64,000 nucleotides of DNA from Unio delphinus (GCA_029339505.1 JAQISU010000170.1:1149501-1213500); one strand, 5' to 3'; shown: positions 33,505 to 46,875, counted from the stretch's first letter. Made by a program: numbers and translations. Notes: generated by a model from the letters alone, not told the origin.

Positions 33505-36302
33505 AGAATATCTTACTCCATCAAGTCTTTCCCCGGGAATCCTCTCGAAGGTTGGATTGCTGTAATCACAAAGAATTCCGTGATAAAATGTCTTAAGTAC
33601 AACACAACAATCAATTTCTGCCACACATCGTTTGAACTAGTCCAGCACTCACACTGGAACATAGATCAGTCCATTTTTTGGGGTCTCAATCGCCCTTCTC
33701 CTAATAATAAAAACAAGCTGACTGAATCTCTCCTTTTGGAGCAGTTTCCGAATCTTCTGGAGTATGGAAATTCAATTGGTGGCTACCTAATTACTCTTGG
33801 AGATTTCAAATTTCACTTTGAAAGCCCTGGAAACCCTTACACGTCAAACCTCGTAGATTCCATTCATGTTTTCAACCTTAAACAGTCAGTTAACTAACGC
33901 ACCCATAAACTTGGTCACATTTTAGACTGGATTCTTTATAGGACTGATAATAATATTCTGCTATCCATCCTTGTATCCCACGAACTTCACCTTCAGATCA
34001 CCTCTGCATTATATGCCATCTCCACTTATCAGTCCCTTATCATCCACCTTTATTTGCTACTAAGAGTAAACTCCGTATGATAGATAGAACCAAACTAATG
34101 CATGACATCCAAGAAAACCTAACAAATATCTTACCTCCTACAGCAGAACAACTCGATAACTGCTTGCGTTCATTGCTTCAAAAACATGCCTCAGCCACCA
34201 AGTGCAGATTATAAGTTAAAAAGTGTTCTCCAAGGTATAACAGTGTTATGGACCAACTTCGCACTGCTAAAAGACACCGCTGTAACTCAGATAAGCTTTG
34301 GCTTTCCATCAGACTAACTATTCATAAACAAAGCTATGAAGCCGCTAAGAAGAACGAAACAAACATAGTCCATTTAGCCAAATTATTCCACTACAGTACT
34401 AAGATCACGGAGTGTTCAAGCTTCAAAATCCTCTTTAAGATAACTAACAAACTAATGTCAAGGAACATCTACATCACTTCCAGCTACTTTCTCTCCAGTA
34501 GGTAGAACTTTCAGACCAATTTGCAAATTTCTTCCGTGACAAAGTACAAACCATTAGAGATACGCTTGAAAACACAATTTCAGTACAGTTAAGATACATA
34601 ATTTCAGCGACAACCGTTAGGAGCATTTTAACCTGTCTCTATGGATTTAGTACGGACAACCGTGATGAAGAGTGCACCAAAGTCATGTGAACTTGATCCA
34701 ATTCCGACATCACTGCTGCTTAAGTGCTTAGATCCAATATTACCTTCACTAACTGGTGTTATTAAAATATCACTCCCATTTCGGGAATTCCCATCATTTC
34801 TCAAAACTGCCATCGTAAAACCTCTGCTGAAGAAAACAACTCGTGACCATAATAATTTAAAGAACTACCGCCCAGTTTCTAATCTCCCGTTCATATGAAA
34901 AATCTTAGAAAAAGTTGTTCTAACCCAACTTTTATCTCGCTGAATTGAAACAGTCCTTGTAGCAAAGTACAGTCTGCATATCACCCTTGCCACAGTACTG
35001 AAACTACTCTTCAGAAAGTATTTAATGATCTTTTCTCTGCTTTGGATAGTGAAAAGAGTACAGTCTTCACACTCCTTGATTTGTCTGCAGCATTTAACAC
35101 AACAGACCATGGTATATTACTTCACCGTCTCCAGCATGTATTTGGCATTCAGAGTACAAACTTACAGTGGTTCAAGTCCTACTTAGTCAACAGGACACAA
35201 ATTGTATCAGCAAATGGAATACATTCCAGCCCAGTTGATTTATGTTGTGCTGTTCCACAGGGTCATTCTATACACACAGCCGCTCTCGGGTGTCATAGAA
35301 CATCATCCAGTGTCTCACCAATTGTATGAAGATGAAACCCAAATATAAAAGTCTAGCCACCCAACTAAAGTCGATGATACCATCCAAGGAGTAGAGAGGT
35401 GCATTTATAATGTGAAATCATGGATGACATGTAACAGGTTGCAAATGAATGATGATAAAACTTAGGCCATTCTGATCACAACACAAAGACTTTCTTATTC
35501 ACATCCTTTACCTCAAACAATAAATATCAGCAACACCAACATCAAACTGGCACAGTCAATACGACTCATTTGGTGTTACTCTAGACAGTAATTTTACATT
35601 GCATCTTGAGCTGAGATGCATCAGCTCCATTGGCAGATATCTTTCAGTTGATGCCACCAAAACACCTGTGTGTTCATTAGTACCTTTAAAACTGGACTAT
35701 TGTAACTCGTTTTATGTCTGGTTCGTCTCAATATCTTCTCCAGAAACTTCACCGAGTTCAAAACACAGTTGCTCGAATCATCTTTAGAGTACCACGATCA
35801 GACCTAGTGCTATGTACACAACACTGGTTATCCATTCGATCCAGAATCAGAATAATAATTTGTTCTCTGTGCTACATTTCACTGAAGGACTCCAGTCCAG
35901 CATACCTATCCGGACTCATCCATGTGTACAAACCAACAAGATACTTACGCTCCTTTTCTGACAATCGTATACTCATTATTCCCACTTTGAAAACGAAGTC
36001 ATATGGACAACGTTCGTTTGCATACCAGGGCCCAGCAACGTGAAATGAACTGCCCATTTAAATTAGACACAAAGACCCAGTGATCCCTTTCAAGAGTGCC
36101 CTAAAAACTCACCTTTATCGACTGCAAGAACAAACTTAAAGACCTAAAAATGTTTCCTACCTTACACATTTTAAGCATTTTATGTTTTTCAATTTAATGG
36201 TGGGTTTTTGTATTCTATTTTGTTTGTTTGTTTTGTATTCATATCATTATAGATATGGTGAAGCGCTTAGAGCTTGTAAAAAAATAGGTTCCACACAAAG
36301 TC
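33505..36302 (+). mobile_element. L2/CR1-like LINE, decayed but with EN, RT and 3' tail
   Basis: Endonuclease part near 33640-33980 (ITLGDFKFHFESPGNP, THKLGHILDWILYRTDN). Reverse transcriptase near 34640-35330: PKSCELDPIPTSLLLKCLD, LKNYRPVSNLPFI, LLDLSAAFNTTDHGILLHRL, GIQSTNLQWFKSYLVNRTQI. The YADD box reads YEDE and is followed by a stop, so catalysis is lost. The C-terminal part near 35720-36110 reads LQKLHRVQNTVARIIF, HWLSIRSRI, AFKSALKTHLYRL-like. The 3' UTR contains GGTGAAGCGCTTAGAGCTTG and then runs into ATT repeats, as L2/CR1 3' ends do. There are many stops and frameshifts. Confidence 0.88.
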
Positions 36303-36960
36303 CTCAGTATCATTATTATTATTATTAGTAGTAGTAGTAGTAGTAGTAATAGTAGTAGTAGTAATATTAGTAGTAATAGTAGTAGTAGTAATAGTAGTAG
36401 TAGTAGTAGTAGTAATAGTAGTAGTAGTAATAGTAGTAGTAGTAATAGTAGTAGTAGTAGTAGTAATAGTAGTAGTAGTAATAGTAGCAGTAGTAGTAAT
36501 AATAGTAGTAGTAGTAATAGTAGTAGTAGTAGTAATAGCAGTAGTAGTAGTAATAATAGTAGTAGTAGTAGTAATAGTAGTAGTAGTAATAGTAGTAGTT
36601 GTAATAGTAGTAGTAGTAGTAATAGTAGTAGTAGTAGTAGTAATAGTAGTAGTAGTAGTAGTAATAATAATAGTAGTAGTAGTAATAGTAGTAGTAATAG
36701 TAGTAGTAGTAGTAATAGCAGTAGTAGTAGTAGTAGTAATAGTATTAGTAGTAGTAGTAGTAGTAGTAATAGTAGTAGTAGTAATAGTATTAGTAGTAGT
36801 AATAGTAGTAGTAGTAATAATAGTAGTAGTAGTAATAGTAGTAATAGTAGTAGTAGTAGTAGTAATAGTATTAGTAGTAGTAGTAGTAGTAGTAGTAATA
36901 GTAGTAGTAGTAGTAGTAATAATAATAGTAGTAGTAGTAGTAATAGTAGTAGTAGTAGTA
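36303..36960. repeat. (AGT)n/(AAT)n array grown on a LINE tail
   Basis: About 650 bp of AGT units with regularly scattered AAT units. It begins immediately after the ATT tail of the L2/CR1-like element. The 246-249 codon poly-Leu and poly-Thr minus-strand frames are artefacts. Confidence 0.96.
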
Positions 36961-37536
36961 TCAATGTATGTCTTTGTGTATTTGACAAATAAGTAAAAAA
37001 GGTGCATTTTGAAATACCTTCTTCCTTAACAAGATTGCAGTACGCAGGTTTGTATGGTGATATGTAACTCCGGTTATACCATTACCTTCTTGATGTTTGA
37101 TGAGTGGTCAACAAGCCATTTGAAAACAAGGCTTTGAACCTTTACAAGAAGTGATATAAATGCCATATAACAGTAGAATGTCATACTGTTACAAGAAGTG
37201 ATCAAATGCCATATAGTTAGAGGTATTGTACCATTTAAGGAGGCAATCAAAATGAGGGAACAGCAAAATATTTAAATGTTACTTGAAGCTGTCATATACC
37301 ATATAACAAGCCTTATGCCAGTATAATAAGCAATCAACAATGCCAAATAACAATAAACTATTTTACCATTATTAGAAGCCGCAAGGTAGCATATGACAAA
37401 AATGTATACCATTGCAGGAAGTGATCCAAAAACAATATAACAAGAAATTTTAAACCATATACAAAAGGCAATCAAAATGTCACAGCAAAACAATTTTGAA
37501 CAATTACAAGAAAATATCGAAATGTCCTACAGAAGC
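36961..37536. other. Noncoding stretch
   Basis: No gene seen. Between 37140 and 37500 there is a loose repetition of short phrases such as CAAGAAGTGAT and ATGCCATATAACA, probably an eroded tandem repeat. Confidence 0.45.
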
Positions 37537-37758
37537 AAGTGTGACAGTTTACAGTGATGTCTAATACTGGGGCATCATGCGGTAGACATGTAGCATCATA
37601 TCCCACCCAGACACATTGTCCTGCCATCAGATCGGCAAGTCATAACACTAACAATGCTGAGTGCAAGTCTTTAATATGACTTGGCCGTGGATCGAACCAG
37701 CAACATTCCACATTTGAGGCGGGAGATCTAACCACCAGGCTACCTAAGTGGTCATAGT
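37537..37758 (-). mobile_element. tRNA-derived SINE, family A, copy 3
   Basis: On the minus strand the head begins near 37757, with an A-box-like GCCTGGTGGTTAGATCTC and a B-box-like GGTTCGATCCACGG. The body matches the other copies. Unlike most copies its tail has no microsatellite, so the 3' end may be truncated. Confidence 0.8.
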
Positions 37759-37878
37759 AGGAAGCACTATATAAGTATATAAGCACCGATTATTAACTGG
37801 CGATCAATTTCTGCAGATTTAGAAGTTTGTTCTTCTTTCATGTTGTCCAGCATTTATTCTACCTTTATGTATTACCTC

Positions 37879-38108
37879 AGTGTTGTCCAACCTGCGACCC
37901 GCGGGCCTATCTTAAACGGTCCACCAGAGCTCGAACAATTTTGTGTGTATTTATGCCAAATAGTCCGTATCCTGCTTTTATAGTAAATCTTCTTAACCAG
38001 GTAAAGAATTGTGCATACATTGTTGCATACGTTGCTTTTAAGTTTCATGCTGCGGCCCGCAGCTTTAAGAAAAATTTACCGTGATATAAAAAAAGGTTGA
38101 ACAACACT
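37879..38108. mobile_element. Probable hAT-like MITE
   Basis: Terminal inverted repeats: AGTGTTGTCCAACCT at the left, AGTGTTGTTCAACCT (complement) at the right. Subterminal CTGCGACCCGCGGGCC and GCGGCCCGC segments are typical of hAT-derived MITEs. The flanks ATTACCTC and ATTAGCTT could be an eroded 8-bp target duplication (6 of 8 match). There is no coding capacity. Confidence 0.6.
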
Positions 38109-38116
38109 ATTAGCTT

Positions 38117-38850
38117 ATTCATTTTGAAACGTACCATTCAAATTCAAAGCATTTGAAAGTAGTAACATGTTTACTTACTTGTGTGTGACCTTGTGCATGC
38201 AAAATGTTGTTGTTGCTGTTGTTGTTGATTTCGTCAGTTTCCCAGACGAATTCTCTCTTATGCAGTTTGTCGGTAACTTAAAAGGACTGACACGTGTAGA
38301 CAGTTTGTAGTTCACATGTACTGAACTCGACCGAGTTGTAGATAGTAGTCTGTTGCACATACATGCTGACTTTGACCTTATTATCTATCAGTATTACGTG
38401 ATAACTAACTTGAAAGAGGTAATGTTAGCGACTCCGAAAACGTAATTGAATACTGAATATGCCTTGTTAACTAATATAAAGGTAAAGACCTAGACGTTTA
38501 CTTATTGTTGAAATTTACAATAACAAATACTCGCAATCGTAAGGAATTATTTAAACCTTTAATATACGATCATTGGTAGTCAAAGAATACGATGAATGTA
38601 TAGCACCCAGATAAATTTTTAAAACAACAAACAATTTCTGTAGTAGCTAACTTTCCTGGATGAATCAACTGATCATTCTGCAAGAATCCTTATTGATCTG
38701 CTGTTTCCGATATATGAGTAATTAATTGGTCGCGTGTGGCGGGGTTTTGTTATGCTGCTGCTGTGGTAAGTGTGTTATTATGGTTGGAGTGGGGTTGCTC
38801 CAAATATTGTATTTAAATTCTTATATATATCGATTTCGAAGAAGGGAAAA

Positions 38851-38852
<2 letters not shown>
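38117..38852. other. Noncoding stretch
   Basis: Nothing recognised apart from a short TTG run near 38204-38226. Confidence 0.5.
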
Positions 38853-38929
<77 letters not shown>

Positions 38930-38930
38930 G
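38853..38930. repeat. (GT)n-(AG)n-G11 microsatellite
   Basis: GT run, then AG run, ending in a run of 11 G. Confidence 0.96.
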
Positions 38931-39886
38931 CTGAGCCTGCAATCAGCAATGACGTCGGTTAAATTATTGAGAACACAAAAGGTGAAATTCAGTAGGAGTT
39001 ATTCAATGAATAACAATTTAATACAATTCAATATTCAAATGATAATAATTCCCCAATAACTGTTCTTTCTCTCGACCAAGTGACAGCCTATTGTATCATT
39101 TGATTTATAGTGTGAGATAGCGTTTTCACCTGTCCGTATTTCCTATCTCATCCGTATCTCTTCTATACCTCCAATTCCTACTCTCCTGCCAGCCATAAAT
39201 GCTCCTTCTGCAATTTCTCATCCTCGGCTCCTTTTTCCAACTATCCTTTGATTCACAATCGATTTCTCCATTAGTCTTTTTTTTCCGTCGCCCTAATGGA
39301 ATCTCAGGACAAAAATTATACCGGAAGTGTGTCCCCTAAAATATTCCTTTACGAAGCTTTGTCTTTCTTAGAATTTTCTACGTTTTCCGTCCATATTACG
39401 GGTGACTTTCCCGGAGTATTGCCTAATAACCTTCCAGCACAATGTTTGGGAAGTTACTAAGTAAAAAGCTCGAAAATACTAAAGTAAATTCGGATTTAAA
39501 TGATAACAACCCCTCTCTCAACTCCGATTGGATGTCGATTTTACCGTATTATATTTAACTTAGCAGGTAATGCTCCCGGGCAGTCTGTCAACGTGGTGAG
39601 ATTTAAGGATCCTTTGTTCTTGAACAAAATTTCCAACGTCCACGTGCGACTTTTCCTTACGAAGAGTGCCCGCTATAACCGCGGTGCATAACACATACAC
39701 ATTGCTTCTTACAATTGCATTTTCCCCTGACTTATGCAATCGCGGGCAGGGTAAGATGACAATATGCTTCCAACCAGTCGATGACTTTTGTATTTTTGTA
39801 AATTTTATTGGCCTGCTAGCTTGCTTGATTACTTTTTTACTTTTAAACAGTACCTTTGACACATTACATCGTGCCGAGGAAATGGA

Positions 39887-39891
<5 letters not shown>
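38931..39891. other. Noncoding stretch
   Basis: Somewhat less AT-rich than its surroundings, with overlapping short frames at 39500-39932 on both strands. None has a recognisable domain. Confidence 0.4.

Positions 39892-39920
<29 letters not shown>
39892..39920. repeat. (GT)n microsatellite at a SINE tail
   Basis: Directly adjoins the 3' end of SINE A copy 4; CA repeat on the SINE strand. Confidence 0.93.
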
Positions 39921-39923
<3 letters not shown>

Positions 39924-39931
39924 ATTATTTA

Positions 39932-40205
39932 ACATAGCTTTAACATTTTTTTCAGTCATATCACTATGGAACCTGGCGTGTGGCAGTATAAAGTGATGTC
40001 TAGCACTGCCGGAGACATGTAGCATGATGTTCCACCCAGCCACATCCTGACTAGTCCTAACACTAAACTCTTAATGCTGAGAACCAAGTGAGGCAGCTGT
40101 TATTACCATTTTTGTGAGTATTTGGTATGACGCGGCCGGGGATATGACCCGCGACTTCCCACATCCGGTGCAGATATTCTAATCACTATGCTCCCAGAGT
40201 GGTGG
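39932..40205 (-). mobile_element. tRNA-derived SINE, family A, copy 4
   Basis: Minus-strand copy. Body segments include GACATGTAGCATGATGTTCC and TTGGTATGACGCGGCC (plus-strand sense). The B-box is degraded. The tail segment AACATAGCTTTAACA matches GCGTAGCTTTAACA of copy 1. Confidence 0.72.
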
Positions 40206-40350
40206 GAAATTAAATGTCCTTTCCAGGAAAATAATGAGACAGTTCGCCTCGATAAGGTATTGAACCCACAATTCTTTAAGTGCTAGTCCGACGCTACAAA
40301 CTAATATATCGACACTCCCTTTCTTATATCTGTTTTCCATTTTGCATTTC

Positions 40351-40737
40351 GTACATACATACATACATGCATACATACATACATACATACATACATACAT
40401 ACATACATACATACATACATACATACATACATACATACATACATACATACATACACACACACATAAATCCATACATACATACATATACATACATACATAC
40501 ATACATACATACATACATACATACATACATACATACATACATACATACATACATACATACATACATACATACATACATACATACATACACTTACATATCC
40601 ATCCATCCATCCATCCATCCATCCACACACACACACACATACACATACATACATACATACATACATACATACATACATACATACATACATACATACATAC
40701 ATACATACATACATACATACATACATACATACATACA
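40351..40737. repeat. (ACAT)n tetranucleotide array
   Basis: Nearly continuous ACAT units with short CA and CCAT (ATCC) blocks inside. All long frames over it (IHTY, MYVC) are artefacts. Confidence 0.97.
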
Positions 40738-41142
40738 GTAACAAAGGCGGATCCAAAACAACATGGGAGAAGTGAAATATGCTGTGCCGAAGATTATAAT
40801 CAGTTTTCTTCCTCCTAGATTTCAACCAACTTAAATAGATTACAGAAAACTATAAATGTTTGGAAATCGCAATTCAACGTAAGCTCTAAAATTAGCTTTG
40901 GGTAACATTATTACCTTGCTCAGAATAAAACTGAGTGCATAGATACATAAAACAAAGAAATTAAACGATGTAGCCCGTCCTGTGGCATGATTTGCATGAC
41001 TTTTAATAACTATTTGACATGTTACATAAACCGATGTACATTTGTTACAACTGTGTGGTATTAAACAAATTAAAAAAGAGCTAAAACCAACAGTGTTTTT
41101 AAGATGCAATAATAATGTATTTCCCTTACGTAAAAAGGCCTC
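40738..41142. other. Noncoding stretch
   Basis: Nothing recognised. A 102-codon minus-strand frame has no family resemblance. Confidence 0.45.
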
Positions 41143-41388
41143 ACACATGTGTACACACCAGCAATATACTTACTCTCCTCTGTGACAATCGTATACTCAT
41201 TATTCCCACTAAGAAAACGAAGTCATATGGACAACCTTTTTTTTGCATACCAGGGCCTAGCAACATGAAACGAATTGCCCATTGAACTTCGACACCAAGA
41301 CACAGTCATCCCTTTTAAGTGTGCTCTAAAATCTCACCTTTTACGACCGCAAGAACAAATTTAAAGACCTAATAATGTTTCCTACCTA
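41143..41388 (+). mobile_element. L2/CR1-like LINE 3' fragment, second copy
   Basis: Aligns by eye with 35925-36165 of the larger element, for example CGTATACTCATTATTCCCAC and CGAAGTCATATGGACAAC, then the CAAGAACAAA-TTAAAGACCTAA segment. It is truncated at both ends; divergence is modest. Confidence 0.85.
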
Positions 41389-41986
<598 letters not shown>

Positions 41987-41989
<3 letters not shown>

Positions 41990-42990
41990 TGCCATCCGTT
42001 AGTCTCGAGAGACGAAGGAAGTGCGCCCATGAGATGTGCCCGGTTGGTGGTTGTGCAGCGTCTGTAGTGGCTATGTAGCCCAACACGTGAGTGGCAGTCC
42101 TTGCTGCACTTGAAAGTTGAGTCTTGGTTGTGTTGGAGCTGCTTTTTATTCCTCTGAGATCAGTTTCATCAGTTAGCAAGAGTAGCTTGTCCTCGCAGGC
42201 TTTCATACCAGTGATCAGTGAGTGCATGTCGCCAGCTGGGCCTGTCTACAGCAAGCTCTTCCAAGGTGTTGACATCGATGTCTAGGGCTTTTTTTCCCAG
42301 AGGCACGTTCCGAATAAAGATGATCTTTTGTGATCCGTCCGTTATCTATACGACGTACATGGCCAAGCCATCTGATGTGACGTTGGCGGAGGAGTGTGAC
42401 AATGCTGAAAATCTTGGCACATTCTAGCACCTCGTTGTTTCCTACTAGATCACTCCAAATAATCCCGAGTATGCCTCAGAGACACTGCATGTGAAAGGCG
42501 ATCAGTCTTTTCTTTTGTGAGGCGTACATTGTCCCATTTTCACTGGCATACATGAGTGCTTAGCACGCAGGCATGGTTCACAGAGATTTTAGTGTTCAGA
42601 GTCAGCATACTGTTGTTCCACATGTTTTGCGACAACCCGAAGAGAGTTGTTGATGCCTTTCCAATCTGTTCGTTGAGCCATCACGTTTGTTTTATTTAGG
42701 ATAATGGTTAGCCGAAACTGGCCGACTTATTTACCAAATAAGTCCATTATATGCTGTAACTCAGCTTCTATGTGAGTGGCTATCGCAGTTAAGTCTACGT
42801 AAGCCACATCCCTGATACTTGCTTCACGCACTTTGCTCTTTGACTTTAGTTGTGCCAGGTTGGACAGTTTGCCGTCTAATCGCGTGTGCAGGTAGATCCC
42901 TTCTGTGGACGTCCCAAAGGCATGCTTGGTCAGGACAGCGAAGAGCGTAGAAGATGCTGATGAGTGCATAGGCTAGGACGCAACTTGATT
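41987..42990 (-). mobile_element. Decayed LINE, 3' half of the reverse transcriptase and 3' end
   Basis: Minus-strand frames contain an RT segment at 42969-42727 (GIYLHTRLDGKLSNLAQLKS, then the catalytic box as YVDL in place of F/YADD). Then comes TMYASQKKRLIAFHMQCL, a VGNNEVLECAKI segment, and RHIRWLGHVRRIDNGRITKD (42430-42215). This order (RT palm, connection, WLGHV/R motif) is typical of a widespread group of animal LINEs. The 3' end meets a CA/TA microsatellite. The 5' part is missing and stops are present. Confidence 0.82.
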
Positions 42991-43032
42991 CACTCAGCCG
43001 CAGATATTGAAGGGGTCGGACGTTGAGCCATC

Positions 43033-43033
<1 letters not shown>

Positions 43034-43114
<81 letters not shown>

Positions 43115-43132
43115 TATATATATATATATATA
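43034..43132. repeat. (TA)n microsatellite
   Basis: TA run with a single GA interruption, next to the truncated 5' end of the LINE relic. Confidence 0.97.
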
Positions 43133-45060
43133 ATGGCGAATAACTGTCCTTTCAAGTGCACTGGGACTAGCAAGGGATCACATGTGTCAGGGATTGATTA
43201 AGATAAATGCAATCAACTGACAACGAAAAGTGCAAAACTAGTATCTAACTAGCCTAAGCGTTGGACTCTTAATGAGTCAAAGCCAAATACAAAACATATA
43301 CAAGACAAAACAACGCAAAAACCTCTACGTGTGCAAAACGTTACATGACTGTTTCTACTGGAATTAAAAACTTAAATGTATTAAGCTTCAATTATTTTAT
43401 TTCAACTTGTTGCGGATGGTGGAAAATATGTTTATTGACCTAGAAATCGATGGGCCATAACGACATCGGCGAAGCTAGACTATATATCGCTGTGCCCTAA
43501 TTATACCTGTGGTAATGGAACTGTCCTTATAGAAATGGATTCCCTAATGAACTATTACCTATTAAGGTTGTGCCATTTAAAATAGACCATGTAAAATTAC
43601 CTTAAACTCAAAATTGAGCAAATATAGTAAGGTGTTTAAATACACGTAATGGTCAAAGTTACCTGCTTTTGTGCTATATGGCTGGTACTTGTTACTTAAC
43701 TTACTTATTGTGTTTAATGACATGTAGGTTACTATGATGTAATTTTTGTTGCTGATTTTTTTTGTGCTAGGAGTATATCATGTGAATTTTTTTAAGAAAG
43801 TCCTTGCCTTTTAATGCGATGCGTTGTCGATATAAACATCAAAATCGATAAAAAGCGTGGACTCGTGTAATAAGTTACCGCTAGCTCTCGACTGCATCTG
43901 TGCGCGTTTGTCTTTGTGGGGACTGTGAGATTTTGTAGAAACGGATATAGGTCACGTAAACGAAGAAGAGAATGAAAAAAGCTAGTCAGAATTTATAACT
44001 ATTTTCTATGATGAATGAAACCAGATACTTGCCAAATTCCCGTGTGCAATTAAAACCTCGCTCGGGGCGATTCTTGAATGCAGTGTCATAAGTATAGTTT
44101 CAATTCACGACGTATAAATAGACACTAATCTAATATTTTACGATACAAGTCAATTAGTTTTTAAATGTAGTATCCATAGGAAAAGCTAAGATGTGTATGT
44201 ATTGCGATAATGACAACAATAACAACAATATAGTTAAAGATCATGCATCTTGGAAGATTGAACTATTTCTCGATGTGCATAACAATTCGTTCCTTTAATA
44301 ATATCATGGTGATCGTCTTTTATTTTCTGGGTTGGTGTAGGTAAGGTCGGTGGATTGATTATGGATGGTTAATTATAGAGTTCTGGTACTTTCTGGGTCG
44401 ACTTTCAGAAATAGGGATATTCTTTAGAAGTTGAGGTCAATCCAGTGGCCAAATGGCAACATTGTCATTACGTATATCTGAGTTAGATTCCCTGTTAGTA
44501 CACTAGATTTACATTATTTCATTCTGTCTATTCTTCACAGGTACTTTCGTCGTGATGTGCTTTTCAATTACGTATACATTTCACCAATCGGTTCAAAGAA
44601 AACACTTATAACGACGCTCTTTTTGGTGTACTAATAGGAAGTACGTACGCTTCTCTCCGCACAGATACTGTCAGTTAAAGTAGGTACTTGTAACTGCCAC
44701 CAAGGTGCTGGCCTCGAAAAGGTCTCACTAGATAGTTTTGTATTTTGACAGCTCCCTAATATTTTAAGGTAGAAAGCATTAACTTATTTATCATAAGCCT
44801 TGCATTTATACATTAACACAGACAGCTTCTGTGTAGAGAAAAGGATATGAGCCGCGGAATTTTCTGGACATACATGTGTTTGAAATATGTGCTTTCAATT
44901 CTGCACCAAATAGTCGGGTGGTAATGTCAGTAATGAGTGTCCCAAACTCAAGACTGTTAAAGCACTGAAATTCCATCACGAAAACAATGGCTGTGTTTTA
45001 AATTACTACTATGATAAGCTCTCATTTACCTACAAAATAACTTTCATTATCAACCATACC
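43133..45060. other. Noncoding stretch
   Basis: About 1.9 kb without a recognisable gene, repeat or element. Confidence 0.45.
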
Positions 45061-45800
45061 TGGCCACCCAAAGTCATATATACTCTATTTTATGTTCACC
45101 CATTTCGAGGCTGGTTTCCATTTGTCGATACAATTAGTACCACCATCTATAGTACGTGCACTGGCCACCCTACACTCACCGTAATCAAGTTCACATATAT
45201 TTGCCTCTATAGATTACATCATCCAAAGCACGTACAATAGCCTCCATACAAGTACACCTGTCTCGTATTAGATTCCATCCTCTGGATCGTGTACCCTTGA
45301 CTCTCTACAGATATATAATATACAGAACGGATACATAACTTTTTATATAGATACAATCATCGAGATTATGTGCACTAATTCTCCTGTGCAAGCATGATCT
45401 AAACACGTACACTTGCCACCTATAGCTACATTAGCATAAAGTACTGACCAATAACTCCTTACAGACACCATCAACTAGATTAAGTACACTAACTTCTTTA
45501 TATAAACCATAATCTATTGCACGTGCACTTGCCTACCTATAGGTGTTATAATTTGCCTTCCTTTCAACACCACAATCTAAAGCAGTTACATTTGAATCTC
45601 AATAGCTACAATAATAAAACTCAATAATAAATACTTGTCTTCTTCTAGATTAAGCGCATCGTCTTCACCATATTTCACTATAATACAAAACAGGCTTGCC
45701 CCCCACCCCACCCCACCTTCAAGATATCAATATTTTAAAAGTACTGGCGCTTGCCCCATCATATATATCTTCGTACAGAGCAAGTACACTGGCCTAAATT
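45061..45800. repeat. Highly decayed tandem repeat, unit roughly 40-50 bp
   Basis: Phrases of the type AGCACGTACACTTGCC followed by CCTATAG and then ACAATCATC recur more than ten times with heavy substitution and small indels. A similar, shorter tract occurs at about 52835-53000. The exact unit cannot be fixed by eye. Confidence 0.6.
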
Positions 45801-46600
45801 TATAATATAATCTGATGATTAATGTAATGCAATTGATGGGCAACACTAAATTTAAATGGCAAATATTCGACTCTGGAATGCTCACAAATAATTACAACAA
45901 AGCTATGCAACGATTGGGAAAATATTGGTTTCAGACGGAATTGTGTAGAGACGCGTTAACATTCTTTTACTGTGGTTCAATTTATAAGCACTAAACTTAC
46001 CTTGACATAGTCTTAAGGAGAACAATTAACTGCAGGGGATATTATATGACAAGCATTCACTTAAAAATAGAAAAAAAATATAATAAAAGTTTTACCTTGG
46101 CCCGGACAAATTAGGTTTTATTCAATAACCCACGTGTGACATATCATATCTGTCGATCTGAGACTATACGGTGTATGCGTTATTTGTCGTGAAAGACAAG
46201 ACAAAACAGTATGAGCTTTCTGAACTAAAAATAAACTTGGCACACTGAAATCTTGCACCGTAAACGACACCAATGAAATTAGTGAGCAGGATGCTTTGTG
46301 TTGTTCAAAAATGTAAGCCAATCGCTCTAATCTATCCTAAATCAGCGGAGTTCCTCTTAAGGGTCATGAATCCTTCCTGGCAAAACAGTAAGGACAATCT
46401 CTTTTGTTCAATTTGATTTCCAGATTAGGTAAATAAACACAATATCATTATCACATCGGACAATAAAGTTCTTCGAATTTGAATTGGAATAAGGAGAGGA
46501 AAAAAAGGAAATAACTCTTGAAAAATCCTGAATAGTTAAATCTAGCCTTTGACTCGATGCTACAATATTTCACATTACAATCAAATGTTTGCCATGCCCC
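45801..46600. other. Noncoding stretch
   Basis: Nothing recognised. Confidence 0.45.
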
Positions 46601-46875
46601 GTTAAGATTACGGACATACTCTATGCTGTTATAATTGACACTCCGATACGAATGTGGACAAGGTGTATGCTGTTAGATTACCGCCGCCCGATACGAATGT
46701 GGACAAGGTGTATGCTGTTAGATTACCGCTGTCCGATACGAATATGGACAAAGTATATACTGTTAGATTCTGCTGTCCTTTACCAATGTGGGCATTGTGT
46801 ATATTGTTAGATTCTGTCTCTCCGTTACGAATTTGGACAGAGTATATACCGTTAAATTTATTGTCCGTTCAGAAT
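46601..46875. repeat. 45-bp minisatellite
   Basis: About six units with core CCGATACGAATGTGGACAAG followed by GTATGCTGTTAGATTA. The two central units are nearly identical, the outer ones diverged. The period is a multiple of three, so two plus-strand frames stay open through it (15-residue repeats). Confidence 0.92.

Noticed and set aside
36239..37007. Poly-Leu and poly-Thr/Ile frames of about 248 codons
   Set aside because: Products of the AGT/AAT array.
40179..40825. Several overlapping 90-180 codon frames on both strands
   Set aside because: All derive from the ACAT array.
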